A DNA stretch of 64,000 nt, from positions 17,377,043 to 17,441,042 of the forward strand of contig CM077822.1 of assembly GCA_039720395.1 (NCBI GenBank). The letters are read 5' to 3'. Within the stretch, counting starts at the first letter, position 1. Each line of letters starts with the position of its first letter. The notes beneath the pieces are model-generated. The model had not been told where the DNA came from. It ran no database searches and saw only the letters and a program-made list of their open reading frames with translations. Origin of the DNA: Liquidambar formosana (Eukaryota; Streptophyta; Magnoliopsida; Saxifragales; Altingiaceae). The translations under genes were made by a program, and so were the position numbers. This document shows, piece after piece, positions 36,389 to 47,678 of the stretch.

Positions 36389-36406
36389 GATTTTTTTTGT
36401 AGTGTC
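36389..36406 (-). other. Possible CACTA-type transposon terminus
   Basis: The minus strand starts CACTACAAAAAAAATCG, the form of a CACTA terminal repeat, followed by GTCGGCAATTAACG/CGATGGTT-like sub-terminal motifs. No matching opposite end was found in the window. Confidence 0.3.
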
Positions 36407-36409
36407 TAT

Positions 36410-36600
36410 AAGAGAGAAAAGAACTTCCTGTGCAACTGTGACATGAGCTACATGGTGTCACGGGTCAATGAGGATCAAGTAAAATGGGATTCTAGGATCA
36501 AAAAATAATCTGACAATCCTACTTTGCTTGGCCCTCATTGGCTCGTGACTCCACGTGGCCGTGTCATAGTTGCATGGAAGTTTTTCTCTTGTAAGAGGCG
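36410..36600. repeat. MITE-like foldback, copy 2
   Basis: AAGAGAAAAGAACTTCCTG at the left pairs with the complement of GGAAGTTTTTCTCTTG at the right. The inner arms include CTGTGACATGAG and CCGTGTCATAGTTG. It is the relative of 33600-33790. Confidence 0.65.
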
Positions 36601-36606
36601 TATAAG

Positions 36607-37523
36607 GGTTAAAGTGTCTAAAAACATGAGGAGGTGAAACCGTGACACTGTTTAATGATAATAGTAATAGGAACTTTCAAAAACAAGAATGAGTCTATGT
36701 GGTAATTTTTTAAACATAAGAGGGTCAAGGAAACAAACTAGAAGGGTGAAATGTGTTTTTGAGTGAAAATTGAGAGGGTGACACTAATTTTTCCTTTTTT
36801 TTCTACATATACACTAAAATCCGTAAGGTCTTAATTTTTTTTTTTAATAGAAATATCATCAATGAGTATTTACGTTTTTGAAAGTTACTATTAATTCAAA
36901 TGGTCGTCTTGATTTATTAATCTTATTGTTAATGAGAATATAAAAACTTTGTAAAATGTTGTGATTAATTATTTTATTTTATTTTATTTAAGCTCAAGTG
37001 CAGTTCTTGCAACTATTGCCTTAAGAAACGAAAGGTCTTGGATTCGACATTACTCTCCATCTTGACTTCTTGAGAGTAGTCACTAATTAAGTTTATATTA
37101 AATGTGTGTTAGTTGATACGGAATGGACGATTTGAAGTCAGCTCATTTGCTAAGGGACCACAAAGGAATTTAGTTATGGAAGGTCCAACTACAGATGGGC
37201 TATCAACAAACCATGCTCACTCGACTAGTTCACACGTCAAATATGACCCTAGCCAGCTATTACTTAGGGAGCAGCTATTGCAAGCCCCCAAAGCTATTTC
37301 TTGCCCCCACCTGATTTCCCCAACTCCCCCCCCCAATTTATATACCCACCCCTCTCAAAGACTAAAATACCCCTCATTCTAAATGAACCCAAACCCTAAC
37401 CCTTCTCACCCACCCCACACAACAGCTAAATCTAGAACGGCGACGGCGACGGCGGATGGCAAGCACAAGCACCGGTGGACAGCGAGCACAAGCATCGGCG
37501 GACGGAGAGCACGAGCACCCCTC
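36607..37523. other. No supported gene; diverged duplicate segment
   Basis: 37130-37260 is a diverged copy of 33440-33560 (shared AAGTCAGCT, GGTC(C)AACTA, GGGCTATCAACAA). 37436-37523 is GC-rich with GGCGACGGCGACGG repeats and a short frame of no known family. Confidence 0.5.
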
Positions 37524-39613
37524 TGTGGACCCTAAAAAAAGTAAAAGTGGTCCACGAGGGTTGAAAAAGGAGTCGCTACCTCATTTTTTAAGGGAAAAGA
37601 GGAAAACCCTAAAACGTTTTATTTTCCAAAACAAGTGACTCCATGTTAAAAAATGGTAAGGCAAAAGATCTTTTGAAATCAAAGATTGTGGATTCGAAGG
37701 CTAAGTTACGATATGGGAAGGTTCTAGGCAAAGCCTATACGCACCCATATCGCCCTAAACGGTCTCTTAATTTAATTAGCTTAAATCAAAGTCTTAAACA
37801 CACAGGAATTAACAATTATCATCACAAGTCAGCATGCATATCATCCATTCACTCATCCACATAAGCAAATAAATCAAAGAAAAATAGAAAAGAGAAAGAG
37901 GGGATAGAAAACCTAGGATACTTAGTATCCTAGGGCGGACTTGAACCTTACAAAGAGCGCCTACGTACCATGTTTGGAAATACATGGATCAAAGTCCACG
38001 TAGTTCGAAAGGGAATAGGGTTATAACCTAATAGAGGCCTATGATAAACCCTAAGTTTCCTTTCATAGATAAGAGAGTTTCCAAAGATAAATGATTCTCA
38101 AAAGATCTTTTAAGGAAATAGGGAATTTCTATAAAGATAGAAACTTTGATTTAAAAGGCATTTTTTATGAATGGAAACTATAGAATCTATCATACCCCTC
38201 TATTAGGAGTTAACCCTAGGAAAGAGAAAGGGAAAGTTTCGAGAAAGGAAAGAAAGGTGAATTAGGGCACCTTCATACCCTACTTACCTTAAGCAAAAGC
38301 AACCTGTCAAAATAACTACCCTATTGCATAAGGTAATTACTTTATTTGCAAGATTTCATCTTGCAATAGCCAAAATAATCACCCCACATTGGTGGGGTAA
38401 TTGCACCTGTCATATCCCACTTTCTATAGGTTTGTACCTGTTAAGTACCTTACAATTTGCATGCAAAACACACCAAAAACACCAACAAACCAACCTAGTT
38501 TCTAACCAAGCAATTATCATGCTTAAACATAGGCTAACACATGCTCAAAATATGTCATTAAGAACAGTAAACAGATCTGGACAAAATTGAAATAAGGCTT
38601 AAAATCACCCATAAGTCATGTAAATAACATGAATTATAAACTAACTAAAACCCTAATTCAGCCTTATATGCAATGACATGCAAAAAACCCTAAAATCAAC
38701 TATATGAATGCAAAAATCATCATAGTTATCTAATATGCAGCATATATACAGCAACTATGAAGAAGAAACAAAGAAAAACCCTAAGCTATTATGCTACATG
38801 CAACTTAATCAACACAAGGATGATAAAAACCCTAGAATCATAATTATGCATAAAATCACATGAAATAACTCTTAATCATGCGAAAACCCATTGTGAACAG
38901 CATTCTAATCATGCATATTAACCAATAGAAGCATCAACACATGATAAAAATATAGGCTTGCACATGAAATATAGCTATTCTAAACAAAAGCCCAATTTCA
39001 ACTCAAGAGAAACCTAGAATCCCAACTATGCACTAAATCACATGAAACCACCCTCTAGCATGCAAAACAACCCATGAATAACATCATAATCATGCATATT
39101 AGCTAACAAAAGTATCATCACATGATAAAAATATATGCTTTAATATGCAAAAGAGTTATTTCATGCAAAAAAACTGATTTTAGCACTATAGAAACCCTAA
39201 AATCACAACTATGCATTATATCACATAAAACAATCCTCTAGCATGCAAAACAGCCCATGAACAACATCCTAATCATGCATATTAACTAATGGAAGCAGCA
39301 AAACATGATAAAAATGCAACCTTGAATGTGAAATATGGCTATTCTAAGCAAAACCCTAATTTAAATGAAAGAGAAGAAAGGAGGGAGGTATATCTGTGGT
39401 AGAACCTTGCTGCTGTAGAGTCTTCTTCTCATCTTGTGTATTGCTGGAAACACTCTCCTTCAAGCCTTCAAGCAAAGCTCCAGCCCTCCTTCAAGCTCTC
39501 TCTCTCACTCTCTCACTCAGAAATTAGGTTAAACTACCTTAAGGATGGCTGTAATTGCCTCTAGGTGCCTCTTAATGCCTCCAAGTCCCCCCTAATGCTG
39601 AAGTATAAGGGGG

Positions 39614-39621
39614 TATTTATA
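39614..39621 (-). promoter_or_regulatory. TATA box of the E2 LTR
   Basis: TATAAATA on the minus strand within CTCTATAAATACCCCC. It is downstream (in the minus sense) of the palindrome triplet at 39818-39879 by about 195 bp. Confidence 0.65.
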
Positions 39622-39817
39622 GAGTTTGAGGGGAATCCCTCAATGGTTGGGATTAAAACCCTAGATATCGATCCAAGAGTTTTTAGAGACTCTTTTGGGG
39701 CTCAAGTAGGTCAATTAGGGTTAAAAATAAGGTGGAATGGTGGTTGGAGGTGGACAAATCCGAGAGAATAGGAGAGAGTTTGCTTCAGCACTCAAAAATG
39801 GAAAGTGGCTCGGGTGA

Positions 39818-39879
39818 CCACCTGGGCTTGGGTGGCTAGTAGCTTGGGCCCAGGCGGCTAGCCGCCCAGGTCTGGGTGG
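39818..39879. promoter_or_regulatory. Triplet of CCGCCCAGG/TGGGCGG palindromes, 22-bp step (E2 LTR)
   Basis: Three units end in GGTGG, GGCGG and GGTGG exactly 22 bp apart. The units have dyad symmetry (CCACCTGGGCTTGGGTGG; GGCGGCTAGCCGCC between units 2 and 3). The same triplet with the same 22-bp step lies at 41791-41852. Confidence 0.75.
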
Positions 39880-40595
39880 TTACCTAAGGCCTCGTCATCT
39901 CTCGCCTATTTTTTACCCTTTTATCTTCTAAATGTGTTTTAGGGCCCAAATCAACTTCGATTTTGACGAAACGGAAGCCAAAATGACCGTGTTTCGAAGG
40001 GCAATGTAATTTGAGTCACTTGAGGGCAAAAAACCCTAGCTATGGCTGCATGTTTAGGTCCTACAAAGGCAGTTTACCGCTATACACCACCGTCGCTTAG
40101 CTTAGGTATGCACATAAGGTTGCACCGAATGTCTTTCAATTCAAAATTCAACCTCCCTAAACACATTTGGGGATGAAATTAAGACTAATTGAAGTCAAAT
40201 TAAAAGGAATGGAGTGAAAATCATGAGCCAATTCGAGCTAACTCGAAAGAGGTCTCTTAACCAACCTGAGCCATATTAAGCTATTTTAATCCCAAACCAT
40301 TAATTCATCGAATTGAACCCATAAATACCTCAAGTGCATCCATATGAACTCCAATTGGCAACTTAGAGATCATTTCAAGGTCAAATGAAAAGTTTGTGAC
40401 AAAAAATACGATTATACCCCTCAAGTCGCAAAAGTTCTTATCAACCCTCAAGATCAACTCCAAATCGAACCAAATTTTATACACATCATCCTCAAGACCC
40501 TAGAAACTCAATGCAAAAGACTAGACTCAAAAAGGAAACAAAAAGACACATGAAATGACAAACCCTAGCTAAGGTGGCAAAAATGGGGTGTGATA

Positions 40596-40606
40596 GAAGC
40601 CCCTCA
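40596..40606 (-). other. Polypurine-tract remnant of E2
   Basis: The minus strand reads TGAGGGGCTTC directly before the LTR start. It compares with AGAAGGGGCAAAC before the intact element's 3' LTR. Confidence 0.45.
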
Positions 40607-40789
40607 TTGGTGAACAAGTTTCACTTACGAACCAATGAGAAAAGAACAACCCATTTTTGCCTGAAGGATTAATTCATTAATGCCTTCAAGTTCAAATGGA
40701 AACAAAGAGTTCACATGACATATTAGGTCAAAGTAAGTTTCCACTTACTATCACCCATCTTTCGATGTGAAGAAAGTTTCAAAATCATC

Positions 40790-41345
40790 AAGAATTGTCA
40801 CATAAGAAAGATCTCATCTCTCTTAAGTTATCAAGGGTTATTACATAACATGAGAAAGATTGCATCTTTCTCACATTAAGTTATCAAGGTTATCACAAAA
40901 CATGAGAAAGATCGCATCTTTCTCACATTAAATTATCAAGGTTCTCACAAAACATGAGAAAGATCGTATCCTTCTCATATTAAGTTATCAAGGTTCTCAC
41001 AAAATATGAGAAAGATCGCATGCTTCTCATATTAAGTTATCAAGGTTCCCACAAAACATGAGAAGGATCGCATCCTTCTCATATTAAGTTATTAAAGTAA
41101 TCATATAACATAAGAAAGATCGCATCCTTCTCATATTTAAACTATCAAAGTAATCATATAATCATGAGAAAGATCGCATCTTCCTCAAGGCAACCACATA
41201 ACATGAGAAAGATCGCATCTTTTTCTCATCACATTATCAAGGCGATCACATAACATGAGAAAGATCGCATCTTTCTCTCATCACATTATCAAGGTAATCA
41301 CATAACATGAGAAAGATTGCGTCTTTCTCATATTAAGTTATCAAA
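40790..41345. repeat. ~50-bp tandem array next to the E2 LTR
   Basis: About ten copies of a unit of the type AACATGAGAAAGATCGCATC + TTTCTCATATTAAGTTATCA + AGGTTCTCACA occur. The array sits just inside the 3' LTR, as the 52-bp array does in the intact Tat element at 60457-61066, but the unit sequence is unrelated. Confidence 0.85.
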
Positions 41346-41790
41346 TCAAGGGTAAGTTTCTACTTACCAACACTTAACAAGTCCACAAGTTCACAAAGTC
41401 ATCTCATATGGAGGCTATTCATGCCTCAACTCAAACACTAATGCATATAAGAGACACATTCATCTCATGAAAGCAATCATTCACATACACATAGGGAAAG
41501 TATTTTATCCCCAAATGACAACAAATTATAGTGATAAAAGAAGGAGCTCAACCCTAATGATCATACACCATATGCTTAGAAAGGGTTATTCACCCTACTA
41601 GCAAACAATGCGCACACAAAGGCCACCAATGCAATCCATTTCAAAATTATTTCATGCTAAACAATATCAAGATATTCATTCACTTTTCAACTCAAAATAA
41701 GCTTGAGATTTCATCTCAAAGAAGGTTCAAAGGCGCGAATAAGCGAATCAAAGGCTAAACGGGCGAAGCGGAGTGGGCAAGGGGGCTTGA

Positions 41791-41852
41791 CCACCTGGCT
41801 ACCAGTGGCTTGCCGCCCAAGCCCAGGCGGCTTGCCGCCCCAGACTGGGCGG
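41791..41852. promoter_or_regulatory. Second 22-bp-step palindrome triplet, upstream of the E2 PMD gene
   Basis: The units end in AGTGG, GGCGG and GGCGG at exactly 22-bp steps. The sequence is clearly the same family as 39818-39879. It lies about 1 kb upstream of the antisense PMD pseudogene at 42817. Confidence 0.75.
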
Positions 41853-42323
41853 TTATCCGAGGCTGGTGCTCCCATTTTTTAAGGTTTTTAAACCCTTGAC
41901 CCCCTATTTGTGCATTCAAGCCACCAAGCACGAATTTGAGAGCTTCTCTCTCTAGAAACTCATTCCATCCTTCTCCAAACACCCTCACAGCATCAATCAT
42001 CATCTTGCAAGATCAAATTCATTATCCTACTCATCAAATCCATTTTTCTTACATACAAGCTTAACTATCAACAATAGATTCTAGCAATGATTCCAACATC
42101 AAGTATCCATACTATATGATCAAGAATACATACAAGGCACCAATCTATGATGCATCTCAAGACAATGTTTTGCTTGAATCCAAGAAGCATCTCTCATTCC
42201 TCTATTCCCAACAAGAGGTTAGTTCTTCCCAACTTAACATGTTTATCTTGAAATCTTGATTTCCATTAGATAAAATGCATTCCCATGATCTTCTTTTGAT
42301 TGTTTCTATCATTGTTAAGCCAA

Positions 42324-42612
42324 GTTCATTGATTTGGCAAGGATTGAATTTGCAAAAAGCTTATTTTCTAAAGCTTAAGAAAATACACCCACCAAGTGTT
42401 TGATAAAATACCTAAGAGACAAAAATATGTTCAATCTTTACAAAATCAATGAATTTGCATTGTAGTACAAAGTCTATTGATCTTGGCAAGGATTTGATAT
42501 ACAAAAACTTTCATTTCAATGCTTGAAAACAAGTCACCCACCAAGTGTTTGATAAAATGCCCGAAAGACAAAACCATGTTCAATCCTTACCAAATCAATG
42601 AGTTTGAATACA
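42324..42612 (+). repeat. Tandem duplication, ~155-bp unit
   Basis: CACCCACCAAGTGTTTGATA and the surrounding GGCAAGGATT...TGTTCAATC..TACCAAATCAATGA are repeated once. The array is within E2 internal DNA. Confidence 0.7.
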
Positions 42613-42816
42613 CAAAGTCATGGGCATTCATTTCTAATTCATTTCATGAATCAAAACCCATATTTCAAAACTTTTGGAAAACCATTTAAAACCAATTACC
42701 AATGTATGCCCAATATCTCTATGTTTTCAATGCTAACTCAATAAATAATCCTTTGAAATAGCCCAATTTCCAAAGGCTCTGTACAAGGACATCAATGAAG
42801 GGGCTCATCACATGAT

Positions 42817-43090
42817 GGAAATACATGGAACATGCCCAACCACGTGCTCGTAAGATAATAAAGAAAGCGGGTTTTGGGCCCTTCCTAGATGCTCTATGGA
42901 ACGAGCAATGGGATAGGCAAGCATTGTTTGCCTTATCAGAGTTATGGTGGGATACCACCAACACCTTTCACTTCAGTTTTGGGTAAATGACTATGACCCC
43001 TTAGGATTTCACCATGATAACTGGGTTGAGCTTAAAAGGCAAGCGCTTGGAATACTATGAACAAGCCAACATAGATCAGAACTACATAGT
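42817..43090 (+). pseudogene. Plant mobile domain (PMD) pseudogene, antisense within E2
   Basis: The frame reads KKAGFGPFLDALWNEQWDRQ, then ELWWDTTNTFHFSFG, MTMTP, DFTMITGLSLKGKRL and EYYEQANIDQNYIV. This is the core of the plant mobile (aminotransferase-like) domain found in MAIN/MAIL1 proteins and many transposons. Two in-frame stops fall after FSFG (TAA) and after MTMTP (TAG). The coding homology is cut exactly at 43090/43091, where LTR-B begins. Within E2 (minus strand) the gene is antisense, as is the PMD gene in the intact Tat element. Confidence 0.85.
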
Positions 43091-43235
43091 TGTAGACACC
43101 CAAATTTTGCCGGGCCGCCTCCAGATAAAATCGATTAACCCGTCAACAGTACAATTAGGTTAGACACGCTCCGCACCTAACTTTACTCACCCTGTCCTAC
43201 CTGCTAAAACAAAGCCTTTCCCCGATTCTACCCTT

Positions 43236-44327
43236 GACATCTGAAGCCAGAGCCAACAACGGGCGCGATACCCGAAAACCCCGAATCGAACCCCTAATTC
43301 AGCACTAAGTGGTTCAATTCCTAACAATCTTCGATCCGATGGTCAATCCAACCTTCAGATCTTCAATTCAGCATCCCTAGAACGGTCTAGGACCATTTGA
43401 TTGAGAATCAGAAGGTACGAGCCCTCCGATCCCCAATTTCCCCCAAATTGAACCCCTAATTCGGTATTAGGTGGTTTAATCTCCAACAACCTTTGATCCA
43501 ACGGTCAATTCAACCATAGGATCTTCAATTCAACATCTCTAGAGCAGTCTAGGACCATTTGATTGGGAATCAGAAGGCACGAGCCTTCCGATCCCCAATT
43601 TCCCCCAAATTAAACCCTAATTTAGCACTAGGTGGTTCAATCCCCAACAGTCTTTGATCCAACAGTCAATCCCACCGTAGGATCTTCAATTCAACATCCC
43701 TAGAACGGTCTAGGACCATTTGATTGGGAATCAGAAGGCACGAGTCCTCCGATCCCCAATTTCCCCCAAATTGAACTCTTAACTCGGTACTAAGTGGTTC
43801 AATTTCCAACAATCTTTGATCCAACGGTCAATTCAACCGTAGGATCTTCAATTCAACATCCCTAGAGGGGTCTACGACCATTTGATTGAGAATCAGAAGG
43901 CACGAGGCCTCCGATCCCCAATTTCCCAAATTGAACCCCTAATTCAGCACTAGGTGGTTCAATCCCCAACAATCTTTGATCCAACAGTTAATTCAACTGT
44001 AGGATCTTCAATTCAGCATCCCTACAGCGGTCTAGGACCATTTGATTAGGAATCAGAAGGCACGAGCCCTTCGATCCCCAATTTCCCCTAAATTGAACCC
44101 CTAATTCAGCACTAGGTGGTTCAATCCCCAATAATCTTTGATCTAATGGTCAATCCCATCGTAAGATCTTCAATTCAACATCCCTAGAGCGGTCTAGGAC
44201 CATTTGATTGGGAATCAGAAGGCACGAGCCCTCCGATCCTCAATTTGCCCCAAATCGAACCCCTAAATTGGTACTAGGTGGTTCAATCTCCAATAATCTT
44301 TGATCCAACAGTCAATTCCACTGTAGG
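43236..44327 (+). repeat. 161-bp tandem repeats in LTR-B
   Basis: AGGACCATTTGATT recurs at 43389, 43551, 43712, 43874 (changed), 44034 and 44196, that is every 160-162 bp, within units containing CCGATCCCCAATTTCCCCC. A further unit continues at 46028-46110 beyond the copia insertion, so the array was split by it. Confidence 0.88.
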
Positions 44328-46027
44328 TGTTGGGAATCAAACTAGAGAGGAAAAATACAAAGGCGGAATTTAAAATTTTTCCTATGATTCCCAAACCCAT
44401 GAATCTTAATTATGCTTAATACAAAAACCATAAACCTAACTACCAAGAGAGTTAGGGTACTTACAGTTGAACAAGTCTTCTCCTTTATGCTCCAAGCTTT
44501 TTCTTCTCCTTTTTGCTCCAAGCTTTGTCTCCGGACAGCGGTGAATGAGCAGCCCAAGTGTGCTGCCTCCAACAGTATCCACACCTAGCTAGAGCTTGAT
44601 GTCCTTTCCTTCTTTCCCTTGTTGATGCTAGAGTAGGAGAAGAGAGGAGAGAGAGAGAGAGAGAGGTGAAATTTTCGGCCAGCACTTGGGAGCCTCCAAG
44701 AGTGCTTCAAGTGATGATGTCATCACATCATAAAAGGCTTTAAATAGCCTCCAACTAGGGCCGGCCAAGGGGGGTCTTCTAACCCTAATGGGTTTTGTGT
44801 AATTACTCCTAATTACACAATAACCCCTCTAATTTATATCCTATATAAATTTGCCCCTTAAGAACAATTCTTTATTCACTTATACCCTTTCTCTCATAGA
44901 CTATCAAGCTCTCTTAGCATGATCAGTGTGTGACCCATTGGGTTCACATCATCAAGTAGTAGGAACAGCACAAGTTGTGCACAATGGAACACTTTCCATT
45001 AAGGGTCTAATTGAAACTCCTTTCAATTCCCTAATTGATTATAACTCATTTATATCAATTAGGGCTTCTACTAACCATAAGTAATACCTAGCATATGGCT
45101 CATGGTGTGGTCCTTAATGAGGTGAATAGTCATTTACAAAGAACCCTTCTGTTATAGTTTACAGGTTACAATTCCATCCTTCCATCAACACAATGTCTCC
45201 AATTGAACTAATAGTACATGGAAGTCTGTCAAGTCCCTAGTTCAATTACTTTATACTCATTCATTAATATCAACTCAATGATGAACTTATGGAAACTCCT
45301 TTCCATATTCATTCTACCATGGGCCCATGGATTTAATGAGTTATATTCAATGAATGCTGTATGAGACATTCACTATCTTTTTCCTGAGAGTGATGGATTC
45401 CTTGTTGATCACTCACATGCCTTCACACACATAGTAGTAGGGCCAATGAACACCCTTACAGACCCCTGAATAGGATCTGCACTTAGTGTTATCAAACTTC
45501 TAAAGCTACATGTATAAGACAACCATGGTGTCTCAGGTCTAAGGATTACTTGTACCACTATAACAATGAGAAACTGATTGACAGGCAGGTTAAAACTCCA
45601 TTCAGTTTATCTCATATCTTTGGTCACATTCAGTGTACCTATTCTTATAATAGGCACCCACTTGTTGGTTGTAGTGTCTCCACACAAATAGCTTGAGACT
45701 AGCTATCCTCCTATAGAGTCAATCTAACAAGTGCTAGTCCTATGGTTCATTACTGTCCATCATAGTGAACCTTCAACTAGGAATGATATAGGAGTTTAGT
45801 ACAGAGATATATTTACAGTCTCAAAATAACAACCCTTTGTAATTTCATATTCTCAACTCTAACTCCATGGACATATTATGTAAATATAAATGATGCATAT
45901 AAACATAATAGAATAAGCCCTTTTATTAAATCAATAATAAATGTGACATATATAAATGAAATCAATTGATTGTTCCTAATCCCTAAACAATCATCTCCAT
46001 GATTGGCTCTAGGGCATAATCCTAACA
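44328..46027 (-). mobile_element. Solo copia LTR with target duplication GTAGG
   Basis: The minus strand starts TGTTAGGATTATGCCCTAGA and ends TTTGATTCCCAACA, so the ends are TG...CA. GTAGG flanks both sides (44323-44327 and 46028-46032). The start and end phrases are those of plant Ty1/copia LTRs. At 1.7 kb with no internal frame it is a solo LTR, the product of LTR-LTR recombination. Confidence 0.85.
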
Positions 46028-46597
46028 GTAGGATCTTCAATTCAACATCCCTACAGCGGTCTAGGACCATTTGATTGGGAATCAGAAGGCACGAGCCTCC
46101 GATCCCCAAATCGCCCAAAACCGAGCTCCTAATGCAACTTTAGGTAGTTCAAATCCTCACAATTTCTCATTTGATGGTCAAACCGACCAGTTAGATCTCC
46201 AATTCAACCCCTCAAGATCAATACAGGACCATTTAATCAAAGATCGGGCCTCGTTCGGCTCACGATCAACAAAACCCTAATTGTAGAGTCCTACGAGCAT
46301 CATGCTCACATCCTGGGCCATTTGATCCCACCTAAGAGAGTGCACACTCCACTCTTTGGTCCCAAACCAAGTTTGGGGACCCAAAGTTTCAATCCCTATT
46401 CAAGATCAACGGTTGAATTTCACCCGATCATCGATTGAACTTGATCACGCGATCGTACGGCCCCACAGTAGGGCGGACCACCACCATAGGCCCACCACAG
46501 CGGCCCCACACCTTCTAGAAGGGCACACTGCCCTAGAAACACAAGTTCCCACATGTGTGATGATGAGAAATCATCATAAATGTGGGAAAACTATGCT

Positions 46598-46734
46598 CAC
46601 GCTGGCCAAACCAGTGTTGAGGATCTTGCTTTTGGCTCCACAGTATCCTGCAGCCCTCTTGCAGCCGAAATCCAACTGGGGGATAGGGACATCAGCCCAC
46701 GCTAGCCATGCCAGCGTTACCCACGCTTGCCATG
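46598..46734. promoter_or_regulatory. Palindromic repeat units of LTR-B (24-bp step)
   Basis: CACGCTGGCCAAACCAGTGTT starts at 46598, CACGCTAGCCATGCCAGCGT at 46698 and CACGCTTGCCATG at 46722. The last continues across the Tat insertion at 62675 as CCAGTGTGGG. The last two units are exactly 24 bp apart and each is a dyad. The Tat element inserted at the centre of the last dyad. The TATA box at 62822 is about 130 bp further on. Confidence 0.65.
46730..46734 (+). other. Target-site duplication CCATG, left copy
   Basis: CCATG precedes the LTR start TGTTAACACC and recurs at 62675-62679 directly after the second LTR. Confidence 0.92.
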
Positions 46735-46880
46735 TGTTAACACCCCATTTTGTACCACTTGACACCTCAAGTCACTTTCTAAGACCCAATGATGAAGGGC
46801 AGTAGCCAACGGACCATCACAAGCACGCCCGAAGGACTCACGGAGACACAGTAGGCCTTTGGCCTTAGTTTGATACCCCA

Positions 46881-46938
46881 TGCACGTACGTGCATGGGAT
46901 ATGCACGTACGTGCATAGACCATGCACGTACGATCATG
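46881..46938. promoter_or_regulatory. 21-bp-step palindrome triplet in LTR U3
   Basis: TGCACGTACGTGCA begins at 46881 and 46902, and TGCACGTACGATCA at 46923, exactly 21 bp apart. The cluster ends 129 bp before the TATA box. Confidence 0.9.
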
Positions 46939-47067
46939 CCCTCTCTTTTGAATTCCATCTCTTTCCCCCCGAAATTACCTCTTACCATATGCAGCTCCCA
47001 TACTGACGGCTGCTCAGTGGCGGCTGGGAAACCCTAGGGACCCTCGAATCAAACCCTAATCACTGCC

Positions 47068-47075
47068 TATAAATA
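47068..47075 (+). promoter_or_regulatory. TATA box of the Tat LTR
   Basis: TATAAATA within GCCTATAAATACCCCGCTC. The equivalent in the 3' LTR is near 61629. Confidence 0.8.
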
Positions 47076-47622
47076 CCCCGCTCTCATTCAAGAGAGGGGA
47101 TCAAAATTTTGGCTATCAAACCACCACTCTAAAAAACCCTATATTGGCGGCTGTGTCTATGGGAGCCTGAAGAGCTAAGCTGATGACGGAACAGCTGCTG
47201 CCCGTACCTGAGGGTAACCTTCTTCAATCCTTAATCTCGTTGTTCTTTAATGATTTAGCATAGTCATTTATGATATTGCATGAATAGAATATTGCATTCG
47301 ATACTGTACATCCGGTTATTTAATACTCATGATTTCAGATCTAACCCGGCATTGATTCGCTTGTGCATTTAAGGTTTGAAACGGAATTTCTCATCCATTT
47401 CTAAGGTGTAAGGCCACATAGGATCCGTTGGCATTCAGTTTGCATGATTTAGGTCCTGTACTTAAATATCATTCATTTATATGCATATGTTGCTATGCCA
47501 TTCAAATCTAGAGCATTTCCATCGTCCTTAAAATACATTTAGATGATTTTTGCATGAATCATAGTTATAGGTACGAATCCAGTAGGGGGTTAGGCATGAA
47601 TCTGTGAGGTAATGCTAAGGCA

Positions 47623-47678
47623 TGTACGTACGTATGTATAAGATGCACGTATGTGCATCTCATATGCACGTACGTGCA
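47623..47678. promoter_or_regulatory. Second 21-bp-step triplet in the LTR
   Basis: Units start at 47623 (TGTACGTACGTA), 47644 (TGCACGTATGTGCA) and 47665 (TGCACGTACGTGCA). The 3' LTR carries the same triplet at 62184, 62205 and 62226. Confidence 0.88.

Larger units (their letters stand above)
37524..40595 (-). mobile_element. 3' LTR of Tat-like gypsy element E2
   Basis: On the minus strand the LTR begins TATCACACCCCATTTTTGCC at 40595, just after a purine tract. It contains TATAAATACCCCC at 39614-39621 and a U5-like part (ATATGGGTGCGTATAGGC; ACGTTTTAGGGTTTTCC). It probably ends ...GGGTCCACA at 37524. The start would be TA instead of TG, explained by one G-to-A change. Its start parallels the TGTTAACACCCCATTTTG start of the intact Tat element. 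The inner edge is well supported; the outer edge is a guess. Confidence 0.6.
43091..46734 (+). mobile_element. LTR-B, left part (long gypsy-type LTR, interrupted)
   Basis: It starts TGTAGACACCCAAATTTTGC directly after the PMD pseudogene. It resumes at 62675 after the inserted Tat element and runs beyond the window. Without its two inserts it exceeds 3.2 kb. The TATA box is at 62822. No PBS or coding part is in view, so the lineage is inferred: it shares the plan of the Tat element (palindrome units, then TATAAATA at ~130 bp). Confidence 0.6.

Noticed and set aside
43091..43110. TGTAGACACC as the 3' LTR of E2
   Set aside because: E2 runs on the minus strand and has its own LTR at 37524-40595. 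No polypurine tract precedes 43091, and the PMD coding sequence is cut there, so a separate insertion fits better.
44328..46027. Solo LTR as a retrozyme
   Set aside because: I looked for hammerhead motifs (CTGATGA with GAAA) and did not find a convincing pair. At 1.7 kb it is also too long for typical retrozyme LTRs.
46356..46988. Frames of about 60-150 codons around the left end of the Tat element, some with HARTC repeats
   Set aside because: They cross the LTR boundary and the palindrome units and show no domain.
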